This document shows positions 15,250 through 23,771 of a DNA stretch of 48,614 bases, piece after piece. The notes under the pieces were generated by a model, which was not told where the DNA came from, made no database searches, and was given only the letters and a program-made list of their open reading frames with translations. The first letter of the stretch is position 1, and every line of letters begins with the position of its first letter. The DNA is from Thermoproteota archaeon. GTDB lineage: Archaea; Korarchaeota; Korarchaeia; B14-G2. A program made the translations under genes and the position numbers. Where the stretch lies: contig QMWA01000001.1 in NCBI GenBank assembly GCA_003661385.1, forward strand, positions 1 to 48,614. Reading direction: 5' to 3'.

Positions 15250-16461
15250 CTATTGAACTTTCTCGACTATTAGTGTAAGCCCCTCTACCCCGACCACCCT
15301 CACTCTTTCACCTGACCTTATGGTAACTGGCCTCTTAGCCTTAGCACTCCATAGCTCTGCCTCGACAAGGACCACCCCAGTCTTATATGGCTCTATATCC
15401 TCTCTTACCTCCCCTTCTTTGCCTAGAAGCTGAGCCTTATAGTCAAGGAGCTTCTCTTTCTTCAATAGAACCTGCCTTATCTTATGCATGTAGAAGCCAA
15501 CTACCCCAGCGAAGAAGAAGCTCAGCAGGCTCACGGCCACAAGAGAAGACCTGGGTTTAAGCAGAGGCTGCCCACTGTACAGCAGCAGCAGGCCCAGACA
15601 GGCTAGCCCAACTCCAACGAGCGCATTTATCCCATGCCCGGTTTTGAGCTCAAAGAGCATTGTTATAACCCCTATTAGGGCTAGGAGCGCCGGAACTACC
15701 CCACCGCTCACTATTCCCAGCCCATATATGCCAAGGAGTATCAGTGTCAGCCCAACTCCCTCACCGATGAAGGTTGGGTGAGTTAACCCAACCAGTAGTA
15801 TGAGCCCACCTAGCACTGTAAGAATCCAAGCTGTAATCGGGTTTCCCACAAGTGATAGTAGAGTAGACTTAGCATCAGGCCTTATGTACAGGATGCGGTC
15901 TACTGTTATGTTCAGTGCCTTAAGCAGCTCATGGGTATCTGAGGCAACCAGGTCTATCACCCCACTCTTGGCAGCTTCCTCTGATGTCATCACAAGGTTC
16001 TCCTTGACCATCAAGGATAGTGCAGTCCTGTTTCTCCCTCTAGCGTTTGCTATGCTCTCCATCCACTTTTCCATTGCATTGACTACCTTGGGGTCTGGTG
16101 GCCTAGGCTCACATGCCCCAACTATCGTATCTGGGGCCATCGCAGCGTACTTTGTAGAGAGGAGGATGTATGCTCCAGCAGACAGAGCTCTACCCTGAGG
16201 GGGGACGTAACCGATCGTAAGCATCCCAGATCCAACTATACTGTTGACTATCCTCCTAGTGGGGTCTAGGATGCCTCCATCAGTATCAACCAAGAGGACT
16301 ACAGCTTCAGCTCCGCTCTCAGCTGCTGACCTCAAGGTCCTCTCGACAAGGTCTGCTTTACCGAGGTCTATCATCCCAGTTAGCTCGATAACCACAGCGA
16401 TTCTCTCCTCGCAGCTCAAAAGGCTGACTCGAAGCATGCTTAGAGCCACTAGCACTAGCAC
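15250..16461 (-). CDS. nfeD: NfeD-family membrane-bound serine protease (ClpP-class)
   Basis: The N-terminal ClpP-like domain carries the catalytic Ser-Lys pair of the Pyrococcus PH1510 protease: S in RALSAGAYI (residue 94 from the start used here) and K in SLMVKENL (residue 153). VLLVDTDGG is the substrate-strand region. Then come several membrane helices (about residues 210-335) and a C-terminal OB-fold NfeD domain (TGVVLVEAELWSAKAKR). I prefer GTG 16459-16461, which gives a short signal-like start (LVLVALSML) behind AGGAG. A TTG at 16506 would sit almost on the TATA region. The gene forms an operon with slipin, its presumed substrate. Confidence 0.92.
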   Translation of the reverse strand: MLVLVALSMLRVSLLSCEERIAVVIELTGMIDLGKADLVERTLRSAAESGAEAVVLLVDTDGGILDPTRRIVNSIVGSGMLTIGYVPPQGRALSAGAYILLSTKYAAMAPDTIVGACEPRPPDPKVVNAMEKWMESIANARGRNRTALSLMVKENLVMTSEEAAKSGVIDLVASDTHELLKALNITVDRILYIRPDAKSTLLSLVGNPITAWILTVLGGLILLVGLTHPTFIGEGVGLTLILLGIYGLGIVSGGVVPALLALIGVITMLFELKTGHGINALVGVGLACLGLLLLYSGQPLLKPRSSLVAVSLLSFFFAGVVGFYMHKIRQVLLKKEKLLDYKAQLLGKEGEVREDIEPYKTGVVLVEAELWSAKAKRPVTIRSGERVRVVGVEGLTLIVEKVQ

Positions 16462-16530
16462 CCAGCTTCTCCTGATGCACACCACCTGTCGTAGATGCCT
16501 TAGCAAGGTTCATAAACGTTACAGGCTACG

Positions 16531-17166
16531 TTGCCTAGCTTGGATCCAAGACGTCAGCTTATCAGAGAGATATTAAAGGCGCTCAAAGCCACCACTAAGT
16601 CTCCAGTAATAGAAAAGGGCAGCATGCAGCTGTCAGTTCCCATGTTGGTTGACACCGGAGTAGCAAGAGATAGAGGAGAGTTCATAGAAGTAGATAGGCC
16701 GAGAGCTCTACTAGAGTACTTGAGGGCTGGAGGAACCTACTGGGAGGTAGCTCACTTGGTGACTTGGCGTGACTTCGAGCAGTTCACCTCGCTAGCACTA
16801 GAGGCCTTCGGCTACAGCGTGATAAGAGACTACCGGTTCAAGTTCAGAGGGAAAAGACATCAGATAGATGTGATAGGGTTCAAGCCAGGTACCGTGGTCT
16901 GCTTTGAGTGCAAAATGCTTAGGAAAAGGATGTCTAGCGTAGCCAGGGCAGCTAAGCTACACGCTGACAGAGTCCGAAAGCTGTGTTTAGCAAAGCCCAG
17001 CTGGCTCCCGAGCTCGTCGAGAGTGTACCCCGTGATCGTAACTGTGCTAGAGTACAGGGAGAAGGCTGTGGATGGCGTCCCAGTTGTGCCCTTCTACATG
17101 CTGAACAGCTTCCTCATGGACATCGAGTATGCCCCTATACCTGGCGCTGTATTCTTCACCACATAG
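16531..17166 (+). CDS. Predicted PD-(D/E)XK nuclease (restriction-endonuclease-like fold)
   Basis: The 211-residue protein contains FEQFTSLALEAFGYSVIRDY followed by HQIDVIGF and VVCFECKML. This is the Mrr-like/archaeal Holliday-type arrangement E...D-x(n)-ExK of the PD-(D/E)XK fold: a helix glutamate, then D in QIDVIG, then E and K in ECK. The N-terminal 90 residues have no recognised motif and may bind DNA. The target is unknown. A TTG at 16540 is an equally good start, since a CATAAAC box near 16511 places the transcript start there. It is divergent from nfeD. Confidence 0.75.
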   Translation: MPSLDPRRQLIREILKALKATTKSPVIEKGSMQLSVPMLVDTGVARDRGEFIEVDRPRALLEYLRAGGTYWEVAHLVTWRDFEQFTSLALEAFGYSVIRDYRFKFRGKRHQIDVIGFKPGTVVCFECKMLRKRMSSVARAAKLHADRVRKLCLAKPSWLPSSSRVYPVIVTVLEYREKAVDGVPVVPFYMLNSFLMDIEYAPIPGAVFFTT

Positions 17167-17230
17167 CTAGTGCTTCCCAGAGCACGGCAGCGGGTAACTT
17201 TATTAGTAACTCGCTCTCCCAGCAGCTAAC

Positions 17231-17239
17231 TTATATTAA
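17231..17239 (+). promoter_or_regulatory. TATA box of the por operon
   Basis: TTATATTAA, followed by AGGGTGGGG at 17240-17248. The box is about 20-30 bases before the TTG at 17256 and the GTG at 17262. The purine-rich run would serve as ribosome site only if transcription starts further upstream than the usual 25 bases, so the exact porD start remains uncertain. Confidence 0.5.
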
Positions 17240-17255
17240 AAGGGTGGGGTTAAGC

Positions 17256-17516
17256 TTGGAGGTGAAGATATACCTCCCTCTTTCAAGCCCTACTGTCGGT
17301 GCTATAGGCAAAACAGGCTTATGGCGTGTCTTTAAGCCAGTCATAGACCAGGAGAAGTGCACGAAGTGCCTACAGTGCTGGCTCTTCTGCCCAGATGCCT
17401 CGATAAAGAGGGCTGAAGACGACTCCGTATCAGTGGACTACGAGTACTGCAAGGGCTGTGGGATATGCTCAGATGTCTGCCCAGTTGGAGCCATAGAAAT
17501 GGTCAAGGAGGGTTAA
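17256..17516 (+). CDS. porD: 2-oxoacid:ferredoxin oxidoreductase delta (ferredoxin) subunit
   Basis: An 86-residue ferredoxin with two [4Fe-4S] sites, CTKCLQCWLFCP and CKGCGICSDVCP, and a typical PorD N-terminal extension (GLWRVFKPVID). It passes electrons from the TPP-containing catalytic subunits to external ferredoxin. Start TTG 17256; GTG 17262 also fits. It is followed after one base by porA and then porB, in the usual delta-alpha-beta order. The gamma gene, normally the first of the set, is absent upstream, where a nuclease gene is found. Confidence 0.92.
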   Translation: MEVKIYLPLSSPTVGAIGKTGLWRVFKPVIDQEKCTKCLQCWLFCPDASIKRAEDDSVSVDYEYCKGCGICSDVCPVGAIEMVKEG

Positions 17517-17517
17517 C

Positions 17518-18702
17518 ATGGGAGAGTGGAAGATCATAACTGGTAACCGAGCTGCAGCTGAGGCAGCTAAGCTAGCTAGAGTACAGGTTGTCGCAGCCTA
17601 CCCGATAACACCACAGACCACAATAGTAGAGTACATAGCTCACATGGTCGAGTCAGGTGAGCTAGATGCCAAGTACATCAGAGTCGAGTCAGAGCATAGC
17701 GCTATGGCAGCGTGCATAGGAGCAGCTTCAGTGGGCGCAAGAGCCTTCACAGCAACCTCCAGCCATGGCCTGCTGCTCATGCACGAGATGCTGCACTGGG
17801 CAGTCGGAGCAAGGCTTCCCATAGTCATGGCTGTTGTAAACAGGTCTTTAGGCCCGCCATGGAACATACACTCAGAGCATCAGGATGCTATTTCGCAAAG
17901 GGACACAGGATGGCTTATATCCTTTGCATCAGACCCACAGGAGGTGCTAGATAGCATAATAATACTCTACAAGGTATGTGAGACGCATGGAGTATATCTA
18001 CCTGGATTCGTGTCGTTAGATGCCTTCGTACTCAGCCACACCTCGATGCCTGTTGACATCCCACCACAAGAGGACGTAGACAGGTTCCTCCCCCCATACA
18101 AGCCAAGACATTACCTAATAGACGTAGAAAACCCCAAGACCTACGGAAACATAGCCTTCCCAGACAGGTACATGGAGCTGAGGTGGAGCATCCAGAGGGG
18201 ACAGGAGCTTGCAGCCCAGAAGATCAAGGAGTACACCCGAGAGTACGCTAAGGCCTTCGGCAGAGACTACCAGGGGCTTGTCGAGCACTACAAGACAGAA
18301 GACGCCAGGCACTTGCTTGTGACGGCAGGCGCCATGGCTTCCGAAGCCCGGATTGCAGTAGATAAGCTGAGAGATGAGGGGGTGAAGGCTGGCCTCCTCA
18401 AGATAAGGTTCTATAGGCCCTTCCCAAGGGAGGACATAGAGAAAGTTGTTGAAGACATCGAGTCTATAACCGTAATAGACAGGAACATCTCATTTGGGAT
18501 GGGGGGAGCTATGGCGACAGACCTGACTGCTGTCCTCTACGACATGGGTAAGAGCATAACACTAGGCAGGTTTATAGCCGGCTTAGGAGGGAGAGACGTG
18601 ACATTTGAGCACATGGCTCAAATGGTCAAGCACACACTTAAAGCCCACCACTCAGGTGAAAAGCTGCCTCCCGCAGTCTGGTTTGGGTTAAGAGAGTGGT
18701 AG
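17518..18702 (+). CDS. porA: Pyruvate (2-oxoacid):ferredoxin oxidoreductase alpha subunit
   Basis: 394 residues, the normal length of a four-subunit-type alpha chain. Motifs: GNRAAAEAAKLARVQVVAAYPITPQTTIVE at the N-terminus, RVESEHSAMAACIGAASVGARAFTATSSHGL and the WNIHSEHQDA segment around the TPP/CoA site. The C-terminal transketolase-like domain contains GLLKIRFYRPFP. This subunit with PorB decarboxylates pyruvate oxidatively to acetyl-CoA, or runs backwards in autotrophs. With a CODH/ACS cluster in the same region, either direction makes sense. Pyruvate is the likeliest substrate, but related oxoacids cannot be excluded. Confidence 0.93.
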   Translation: MGEWKIITGNRAAAEAAKLARVQVVAAYPITPQTTIVEYIAHMVESGELDAKYIRVESEHSAMAACIGAASVGARAFTATSSHGLLLMHEMLHWAVGARLPIVMAVVNRSLGPPWNIHSEHQDAISQRDTGWLISFASDPQEVLDSIIILYKVCETHGVYLPGFVSLDAFVLSHTSMPVDIPPQEDVDRFLPPYKPRHYLIDVENPKTYGNIAFPDRYMELRWSIQRGQELAAQKIKEYTREYAKAFGRDYQGLVEHYKTEDARHLLVTAGAMASEARIAVDKLRDEGVKAGLLKIRFYRPFPREDIEKVVEDIESITVIDRNISFGMGGAMATDLTAVLYDMGKSITLGRFIAGLGGRDVTFEHMAQMVKHTLKAHHSGEKLPPAVWFGLREW

Positions 18703-18703
18703 C

Positions 18704-19597
18704 ATGATGACTGTAAAGAAGCTTTCGAGAGAAGAGCTTCTCCTACCTGGACATGCAGCCTGCCCTGGATGCGGTGCGATGATAGCTCTGAGAACAATGC
18801 TGAAGACGCTAGGCAGGAGAACAATCTTAGTGATCCCAGCATGCTGCACCTCAGTAATACAAGCCCTTGTACCGAAGACCAGCATAGGAGTCCCTGTGCT
18901 CAACATAGCCTTCGCTGCATCTGGTGCTGCTGCAAGCGGGGTAGTAGAGGCGCTAGAGAAGCTGAGGAGGAAGGACATAAACGTCGTGGTGTGGGCTGGC
19001 GATGGTGGGACAGCAGACATAGGAATACAGGCCCTATCAGGTGCAGCTGAAAGGAAGAACAATATCATATACATATGCTATGACAACGAAGCCTACATGA
19101 ATACAGGAATACAGCGCTCTGGAGCAACACCATACGGAGCCTGGACTACAACGACCCCGATCAAGGGGAAGACAGAGTTCAAGAAGGACATGCCCATGAT
19201 AATGGCAGCTCACGGCATCCCATACGTGGCTACAGCATCAGCTGGCTTCCCACTGGACTTCGCGAACAAGCTGCTCAAGGCGTCTAAGCTAAAGGGCTTG
19301 AAGTACATACACTTGCTGGCACCATGCCCAACAGGCTGGAGATATGACAGCAAGCTTACAGTCAGGCTTGGGAGGCTAGCTGTATGGACATGGATGTGGC
19401 CTCTATTCGAGGTAGAGCATGGGGTCTTCAAGCTCACATTGAAGCCGAAGCCTAGGCCTGTCAAGGAGTTCCTAGAGCCGCAAGGCAGGTTCAGGAGGAT
19501 GACTCCAGAGGAAATTGAGCTCCTACAGAAGTGGGTAGACCAGAGAAGGGAGCTGCTGCTTAAAATGGATGGAGCTAGGCTCTTCCCTCAGGCTTGA
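18704..19597 (+). CDS. porB: Pyruvate (2-oxoacid):ferredoxin oxidoreductase beta subunit
   Basis: 297 residues. The TPP-binding motif GDGGTADIGIQALSGAAERK with YDNEAYMNTGIQRS is complete. The proximal [4Fe-4S] cluster cysteines start in CPGCGAMIALR and include ACCTS and the late CPTGW cysteine. The gene starts two bases after the porA stop at ATG 18704 (a second ATG follows at once). It ends four bases from the convergent metallopeptidase stop, so the por operon has only three genes here. Confidence 0.93.
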   Translation: MMTVKKLSREELLLPGHAACPGCGAMIALRTMLKTLGRRTILVIPACCTSVIQALVPKTSIGVPVLNIAFAASGAAASGVVEALEKLRRKDINVVVWAGDGGTADIGIQALSGAAERKNNIIYICYDNEAYMNTGIQRSGATPYGAWTTTTPIKGKTEFKKDMPMIMAAHGIPYVATASAGFPLDFANKLLKASKLKGLKYIHLLAPCPTGWRYDSKLTVRLGRLAVWTWMWPLFEVEHGVFKLTLKPKPRPVKEFLEPQGRFRRMTPEEIELLQKWVDQRRELLLKMDGARLFPQA

Positions 19598-19600
19598 GCC

Positions 19601-21484
19601 TCAAGTATACACGTCACGTCCCCCCCAAGCCTGGTACACATAATCTAAGACGCCTCTCTCATGCGCGTAGAGGAGGAGCAAGTCGACCTCGCTTACAGTG
19701 TGCTCTGGCAGGTTATACCTCTTCCTAAGCATCCTAATCAACTCATCAATGGTCAAAATCACCATCCCACCATAGAACTCCATGTCCTCCACAGCTTGCC
19801 TCAGGCAAAGGTCTCTGAGGGCAGCTAAAGTCTCAGGGGTCACTGGATATCTGGATCTCAAGTCTGAGAGCAGCTTCAGGAGCTCCTCCCTCCTCCTCTT
19901 AACCCTAGCCATATAGCTCAGCAGCAAAGCTCCTCCACCTGCAGCTCCGATTACAGCTGCAAGCAGCAGCACAGGCCCGTAGTTGAGGATGAACTCCACT
20001 TTCCTAAGCCTGGTAGCAGCCTCCTCTACATCCCCTCTAGCTATAGCGTCCTCTGCCTGCTTCAGCTCTTCCTCCAGGTACCCTCTGAAGGGCTTAAGAA
20101 GAGGGTTCATGTCCTTAAGCCTCTCTCTCACTCCATTTAGCTTGTTATGTATCCCTAGGAGGCTGGAGACAGCGAACCCCCACTTTCTGAACTCTGGTGC
20201 CAGGTCCTTGCCTGCTGCTATGCTCAGATAGTAGACGAGGTTATCTATTGTTTTAAGCCTAGTCCCTGAGCTAGTGAGCTCCTTAAAGAACCTGGAGTAG
20301 AACTCCAGCCCACCATACTCGTCTCCAAGCGTCTTCACTATGTAGAGGCTTGCAGTATAGTAGAGGCCTGGGTTTGGAGAGGGATTCCAAGGCTTCCATG
20401 CTGAGAGGAAGCTCAGGTCGTTGCCAGCTCTCTCAAGGTACCTGATGAACCTGGATAGGTCCTTATAGGAATCTTCCCTCACCTCTGGGAAACCATGCTT
20501 TGCTGCAAGTTCGCTGCTAATGTACTCAGCCATTCCCTCATGGAACCACAGGAGCTCAACGTCGACTCCAGCCTTGTCGAGGTAGTGATGTGTGAGCTCG
20601 TGAAGAGCTACTGCTTCAATCATCCCTCTTATCATCCTCACTGTCACGAGGTTTATGCTGATGTCTCCTAGCCCACCTGAGGGCGTATACGGCGTGTAGC
20701 CCAGTGTGGTAAGGAACTCCTCTAGCGTGGAGGGGACATAGAAGTGGAATGTGACGTTCTCTAGCTTGACATGAGTTATGCTCTCAAAGTCAGCTATAGC
20801 CTTCTCATATATGTCCAGAACTCTCCTAGCTATGCTCACATACCTCTCTGGTGTCTCGAAGACAGCTCTCCCATTTACCCCCTTTATCATCTTGAAGGTA
20901 GCTGGCCTGGTCTTGAAGCTTATGAATATCCTCCCGTCTTCTGAGAGCCTGTTGTAGTAGAGAACCAGCCACCCTTCCTTACGCGTGCTGCTGGAATATG
21001 ATGGCCTGCTGCTGACCTCCTTGACTGTAGGGGGCAGCTCAACATACCCCCTCCATCTACATCCTTTCTCGAATGTTATCTGGGTTGAGAAGAACACCCC
21101 ATCTGGCTCAACTATCAGAGCACCATACTCGTATCTAAATTCACTTCTCATGACGAAAGAGCCTCCCCGGGAGGTGTATTCAAATGTCAGGTTGCTATAG
21201 AATATGTACTCGTCTCCAGATGATGTTATAGCTCTGCCAATAGACTTGTGCAGCAGTTTACCCTTCATGATCTCAAGCGTGTAGTTCTGGAACTTAGGAA
21301 CCAGAAGCCAGCTTTCTCCACGTGGTAGCGTAGACCTGAAGGTTACAGTGACCTCCATGGTGCCATTGCTATACACCCTATATCTGTATACGTACTCCTC
21401 CCCTACCTGAGGGCTCACATACCCGGTTGGAGCAAGCAGTACCAGGCTTATGGCGATTAGCACCACAGTACACTTTCTTTCCAA
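19601..21484 (-). CDS. Membrane-anchored gluzincin metallopeptidase
   Basis: A 627-residue protein with an N-terminal signal segment (residues 5-22). A large outer region follows with beta-rich sequence and Asn-x-Thr/Ser sites. The zinc site is HELTH at residues 295-299, then 16 residues to E316 in HEGMAEY, the gluzincin third ligand. One C-terminal membrane helix lies at about residues 505-527, followed by a basic stop-transfer and a cytosolic domain of about 100 residues. It resembles M1/M61-like basic peptidases, but no named family is clear. It probably faces the outside and may trim envelope proteins or take up peptides. TTG start at 21482-21484. Confidence 0.82.
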   Translation of the reverse strand: MERKCTVVLIAISLVLLAPTGYVSPQVGEEYVYRYRVYSNGTMEVTVTFRSTLPRGESWLLVPKFQNYTLEIMKGKLLHKSIGRAITSSGDEYIFYSNLTFEYTSRGGSFVMRSEFRYEYGALIVEPDGVFFSTQITFEKGCRWRGYVELPPTVKEVSSRPSYSSSTRKEGWLVLYYNRLSEDGRIFISFKTRPATFKMIKGVNGRAVFETPERYVSIARRVLDIYEKAIADFESITHVKLENVTFHFYVPSTLEEFLTTLGYTPYTPSGGLGDISINLVTVRMIRGMIEAVALHELTHHYLDKAGVDVELLWFHEGMAEYISSELAAKHGFPEVREDSYKDLSRFIRYLERAGNDLSFLSAWKPWNPSPNPGLYYTASLYIVKTLGDEYGGLEFYSRFFKELTSSGTRLKTIDNLVYYLSIAAGKDLAPEFRKWGFAVSSLLGIHNKLNGVRERLKDMNPLLKPFRGYLEEELKQAEDAIARGDVEEAATRLRKVEFILNYGPVLLLAAVIGAAGGGALLLSYMARVKRRREELLKLLSDLRSRYPVTPETLAALRDLCLRQAVEDMEFYGGMVILTIDELIRMLRKRYNLPEHTVSEVDLLLLYAHERGVLDYVYQAWGGRDVYT

Positions 21485-21548
21485 GAGGTTCCCTAGTAGC
21501 GGTAGCCTAGCTCATATTTTAAGTTGAAGCTTAGAGCATGGGGGTTTC

Positions 21549-22847
21549 ATGATACTCCTCAAGAACGCCATAGTAGTGACTCAGGATGCTGAGAGGAGGG
21601 TGCTCCCAGGATACGATGTCTTAATAGACCACGGGAGGATAGCAGATGTTGCCCGCGGACTGCATCCAGAGGGATGTGAGGTCATAGATGTCTCAGGGTG
21701 CATAGTTGCTCCAGGGCTGATCAACACGCACACCCACATCGCAATGACCTTCCTCCGTGGGATAGCTGACGACATGCCTCTCAGAAAGTGGCTTGAAGAG
21801 AAGATATGGCCTCTGGAGGCGAAGCTCACAAGAGAAGACGTATACAGGTTCTCAAAGCTTGGGATAGCAGAGTCCCTGCTTTCAGGGGTCACATGCTTCG
21901 TGGACATGTACTTTTATCCTGAGGAGGTGGCTAAAGCCGCTGAGGAGCTAGGTAGCCGAGCTGTAGTCTGTGGACCGATAGTAGACTTCCCAACATGCTA
22001 CTCAAAGGGTCCTGACCACGCTCTGAGGCTAGCTGAAGACCTCATAAAAATGTACTCCAGCTCTGAGCTCATAAAGCCTGCTGTAGGCCCACATGCCCCC
22101 TACACCTGCTCCAAAGAGACTCTCATGGCATCAAGCAAGCTAGCCAGAGAGCATGGTGTAATGCTCCACATACACCTATCAGAAACCAAAGACGAGGTCG
22201 AGGAAATCAAGCAGAAGCATAACGCGACACCAACAGGCTACCTGGAGTCAATAGGGTTCTTCGAGGGCAACAGGGTGAACGCTGCTCACTGCGTGTGGCT
22301 TACAGAGGAGGACATGGACATAATAGCCAGCAGAGAGGTCTACGTGTCACATAACCCAGTCAGCAACATGAAGCTAGCATCAGGTATAGCTCCAGTCTCC
22401 AAGCTGATCAAGAAGGGAGCTCACGTGACCCTTGGAACAGATGGCCCAGCAAGCAACAACATCCTAGACATGTTCCAGGCGATGAAGATGGCATGCCTCC
22501 TCCAGAAGCTGGCATCAGGTGATCCAACAGCTCTAACAGCTCAGCAAGCTCTAGACATGGCTACCATAGAGGCAGCTAAGTCGATAGGCTTGGGCTACGA
22601 GCTAGGATCCATAGAGCCAGGCAAGCAAGCTGACATCATCGTAGTAGACTTCGAGAAGCCTCACCTTAAGCCGCTGTACAACCCAGTATCCCATCTAGTC
22701 TACGCAGCGAGGGCAGGTGATGTCAAGATGGTCCTTGTGAGAGGCGAACTCTTGGTACAAGATGGGAAGCTCACAAGAGCTGATCTCCGTGATGTAATTC
22801 GTGAAGCTGAGTATGCTGCTAAGAGAATAGTAGGAGATGTCTCTTGA
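21549..22847 (+). CDS. mtaD: 5'-methylthioadenosine / S-adenosylhomocysteine deaminase (amidohydrolase family)
   Basis: A 432-residue metal-dependent amidohydrolase. Metal and substrate motifs are THTHIAMTFLRG, HAPYTC, HIHLSETKDEVE, NAAHCVWLTEED, SHNPVSNMKLASG and LGTDGPASNN with DMF. These match the MtaD/DadD group, which deaminates MTA and SAH to the inosyl compounds for recycling. MTA is a by-product of polyamine synthesis, and a speD-like gene is present 20 kb away. ATG 21549 follows GGGGGTT. Its stop overlaps the start of the presenilin-like gene (TTGA), so the two are co-translated. Confidence 0.92.
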   Translation: MILLKNAIVVTQDAERRVLPGYDVLIDHGRIADVARGLHPEGCEVIDVSGCIVAPGLINTHTHIAMTFLRGIADDMPLRKWLEEKIWPLEAKLTREDVYRFSKLGIAESLLSGVTCFVDMYFYPEEVAKAAEELGSRAVVCGPIVDFPTCYSKGPDHALRLAEDLIKMYSSSELIKPAVGPHAPYTCSKETLMASSKLAREHGVMLHIHLSETKDEVEEIKQKHNATPTGYLESIGFFEGNRVNAAHCVWLTEEDMDIIASREVYVSHNPVSNMKLASGIAPVSKLIKKGAHVTLGTDGPASNNILDMFQAMKMACLLQKLASGDPTALTAQQALDMATIEAAKSIGLGYELGSIEPGKQADIIVVDFEKPHLKPLYNPVSHLVYAARAGDVKMVLVRGELLVQDGKLTRADLRDVIREAEYAAKRIVGDVS

Positions 22848-23668
22848 GCTTGATGTCAATAAGGCCACCATACTTCGTTCCTGTTGTAGCCTCAGTGTCC
22901 TTAGCCTACATAGTCAGCATAGCAACACTGGAGGTGAAGCCAGCTCACCCAATGCCTATCTCAGTAAGCTTAGGTGTATCTATAGCGTCAGTCACGTCAG
23001 CTGCTCTAGCTGCACTACTCATCGCATTTCTGATAAGGATAGGGAGGCTGCATGTCGTGAAGGCTATCCTAGCATTTGCAATGGCATATACGTCAGTGGT
23101 TTCGTCTGCTATGCTAGCAAGTAGAGCTGCACCCCAGCTTCCATTTCCAGTAGTAGCTGCCGTAGGCATTCTGATAGCTTTGGCCTCCCTGAACACAGGC
23201 ATAGTCGGCCTAACAGGCCAGGTGGCTCTTTCAGCCATATTCTCCAATGCGATAATCTCCACGTTCGGTGTGAAGCTTCCGATAGCGCTCTTAGCCTTCC
23301 TATCTATCTATGACCTCTGGTCCGTATACCGGGGCCCAATCAGGAAGCTCATAAGGGAGGTTGAAAGAGCATATCAGGGAAGCCCTAGGAGGGAGGCTAG
23401 CAGAAGCAAGGCTCCAAGCTTTGCTCCAATGGTGATAGAGGTCAAGGAGGGCTTTATAGGCTTTGGAGATATGATCTCGTATGCTCTGGCTTCATCTGTA
23501 GCTGGCAGAATATGCCCAACTCTTCTATCAATTGCTCCTCTAGGGGCTTTACTCGCCGGAGTATACCTGAGCTTCAAGATTGCAGCGAAACTCAAGCATA
23601 TACCCGGCCTCCCTATACCCATCTCCTTATGGGCTGCTACAGCAGCCATAGTCAGGCTTCTGGCATAA
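22844..23668 (+). CDS. Presenilin / signal-peptide-peptidase-like intramembrane aspartyl protease (A22 family)
   Basis: Several hydrophobic helices carry the two-aspartate signature of this family: YD at Y156-D157 (SIYDLWSVY), GxGD at G206-D209 (IGFGDMISYAL), and a PAL-like GLPIPI at 255-260 near the C-terminus. A basic, hydrophilic loop (about 165-200) separates the two aspartate helices, as in archaeal presenilin homologues such as PSH. These enzymes cut transmembrane helices of membrane proteins. TTG 22844 overlaps the mtaD stop; ATG 22853 is also possible. The link to mtaD appears to be only transcriptional. Confidence 0.87.
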   Translation: MSLMSIRPPYFVPVVASVSLAYIVSIATLEVKPAHPMPISVSLGVSIASVTSAALAALLIAFLIRIGRLHVVKAILAFAMAYTSVVSSAMLASRAAPQLPFPVVAAVGILIALASLNTGIVGLTGQVALSAIFSNAIISTFGVKLPIALLAFLSIYDLWSVYRGPIRKLIREVERAYQGSPRREASRSKAPSFAPMVIEVKEGFIGFGDMISYALASSVAGRICPTLLSIAPLGALLAGVYLSFKIAAKLKHIPGLPIPISLWAATAAIVRLLA

Positions 23669-23687
23669 ACTTCTTAACCCGACAGCA

Positions 23688-23695
23688 GCTATAAG
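23688..23695 (+). promoter_or_regulatory. TATA box of the HD-hydrolase operon
   Basis: GCTATAAG lies after the presenilin-like stop. A start of transcription some 25 bases further on (near 23718) would give a leader of about 55 bases, filled by the two inverted repeats described at 23722-23759. Confidence 0.4.
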
Positions 23696-23721
23696 GTCAG
23701 GGGGATGAGGAGAATTGGCAA

Positions 23722-23759
23722 GAGGCCTAGCTTATGGCCTCAAGAGGGTCAGCTGACCC
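23722..23759 (+). promoter_or_regulatory. Two hairpins in the leader of the HD-hydrolase gene
   Basis: First stem GAGGCC 23722-23727 with GGCCTC 23736-23741 and an 8-base loop. Second, the palindrome GGGTCAGCTGACCC at 23746-23759 (5-base stem with AGCT loop). The AGAGGTG ribosome site of the HD gene follows within a few bases. The arrangement could tune translation, or the second palindrome could bind a protein on DNA. No known riboswitch was recognised. Confidence 0.45.
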
Positions 23760-23771
23760 CCACCAGAGGTG

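Noticed and set aside
16538-16549. CTTGGATCCAAG palindrome at the nuclease start
   Set aside because: It lies within the coding start and is explained by codons; no promoter role seems likely.
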